Shown here in pieces: positions 63,558 to 64,000 of a DNA stretch of 64,000 nt. The stretch spans positions 62,001 to 126,000 of the forward strand of contig JAHBXN010000008.1 in the NCBI GenBank assembly GCA_019636475.1, written 5' to 3'. Made by a program: the position numbers and the translations under genes. This stretch comes from Phycisphaerae bacterium. GTDB taxonomy: Bacteria > Planctomycetota > Phycisphaerae > UBA1845 > UTPLA1. How positions within the stretch are numbered: position 1 is the first letter of the stretch; each line of letters opens with the position of its first letter. Below the pieces are notes generated by a model. It saw only the letters and a program-made list of their open reading frames with translations. It searched no databases and had not been told where the DNA came from.

Positions 63558-64000
63558 ATGAGAATCAGGATCGCGGTTGCGCTGACACTTTGCGCGTGGG
63601 CGACTCATGGCGTTTCGCCGGCCGTTGCGTCTCCGTTCAATCATGGTGACTTTCCGTCGCCCGCTCCGGGCGGCGTCGACTTTCTGCAGGTGACGGAGGA
63701 CTCGACAACGGGCACGCCGCCAATCTTTGAGGAACCGATTCGTGCCGGGGATAAGCTCATTTTTCAGCCTTCGGCATTTGCGGCATTTGGATTCGGTGGG
63801 ACATCGGATGTGATGAGTGGCGTTCTGACCATGAATATCCGAGCGGCAGCCGGTGAGTTTCTCGACTATCTCGTTCTTCGGGAACAGGCGGACTATTCGC
63901 TTCTGGGTGGAGGAACGGCCGCGACCTTTGCGAGTATTTTCAGCCAGGTCACGGTTGAAGATGTGACGCCCGGGGGGCATGGACTGTTCGGTGGCCCGAT
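63558..64000 (+). CDS. second secreted PEP-CTERM-type paralogue (3' end beyond window)
   Basis: An open frame from ATG 63558 (GGGGGA 7 bases upstream) runs off the right edge, 147 residues seen. Signal peptide RIAVALTLCAWATHGVSPAVA. It matches the previous protein in order: NHGDFPSPAPGGVDFLQVTED against YGDFIGMNPGEVDFLQVKEN, FGFGGTSDVMSGVLTMNIRAAAGEF against AQGGSADTTSGTLTMRIRAD, then YSLLGGGTAATFASI. The PEP-CTERM tail, if present, lies outside. Confidence 0.85.
   Translation, partial: MRIRIAVALTLCAWATHGVSPAVASPFNHGDFPSPAPGGVDFLQVTEDSTTGTPPIFEEPIRAGDKLIFQPSAFAAFGFGGTSDVMSGVLTMNIRAAAGEFLDYLVLREQADYSLLGGGTAATFASIFSQVTVEDVTPGGHGLFGGP

Overview
The window is about 60% G+C and densely coded, from a flagellated, Gram-negative-type bacterium. 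I infer a member of the Planctomycetota, perhaps Phycisphaerae-like. The supporting signs are PEP-CTERM proteins, many small lipoproteins and zinc-ribbon/FHA proteins of unknown function, an outer-membrane set (LptE-like, OmpA/Pal-like, HldE-like), peptidoglycan genes (dacB, asd), and the gene order glmU-prs-rplY-pth-rpsF-ssb-rpsR-rplI-dnaB. This placement rests on gene content and was not tested with a phylogeny.

Layout. 1-5.9 kb: a truncated zinc-ribbon protein, an FHA/zinc-ribbon membrane protein, then a plus-strand set of membrane protein, a nucleotidyltransferase-PfkB kinase fusion in reversed HldE order, and a glycosyltransferase. 6.1-13.2 kb: flagellar filament genes, namely a degenerate flagellin-like protein, flagellin, a 66-residue protein, a very long FliD with repeated IN modules, and FliS. 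13.4-17.1 kb: a TPR protein, a beta-propeller lipoprotein, a second lipoprotein and a 69-residue protein. 17.3-22.6 kb: a Xer recombinase ending in a strong terminator, a FemAB-like protein, a polysaccharide deacetylase and a convergent B12/radical-SAM enzyme. 22.7-27.5 kb (minus): KtrA, two KtrB-like potassium channels, and YchF. 27.6-31.1 kb (plus): LptE-like, FtsH, a GNAT. 31.1-38.4 kb (minus): the DNA-replication/ribosomal cluster dnaB-rplI-rpsR-ssb-rpsF-pth-rplY-prs-glmU, headed by tRNA-Gln(UUG). 38.7-39.9 kb: a self-contained tetR-dinB unit with a readable promoter and operator. 40-50 kb: folA, an OmpA-like lipoprotein with a textbook terminator, aspartokinase, purM, yjbQ, trxB, a metallopeptidase lipoprotein, a eukaryote-like purB, and pyrE. 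49.5-53.8 kb: a membrane-anchored protein with three SAP-like modules, a free-standing Clp N-domain, and an SGNH/MBOAT O-acetylation pair. 53.8-62.2 kb: asd, a PBP4-type DacB with an altered second motif, a receiver-like protein plus a GGDEF cyclase, cysteine dioxygenase, ATP sulfurylase, aroB. 62.5-64 kb: two tandem PEP-CTERM-type secreted paralogues, the second cut by the window end.

Most of the window is housekeeping or envelope-related. I see no CRISPR array, prophage, transposon or recognisable defence island. The best candidates for undescribed biology are the degenerate flagellin, the expanded FliD, the membrane-anchored SAP-like protein beside a lone Clp N-domain, the reversed HldE fusion, the possibly leaderless autoregulated tetR-dinB operon, and a promoter that would yield about 200 nt of unassigned RNA ahead of tRNA-Gln.
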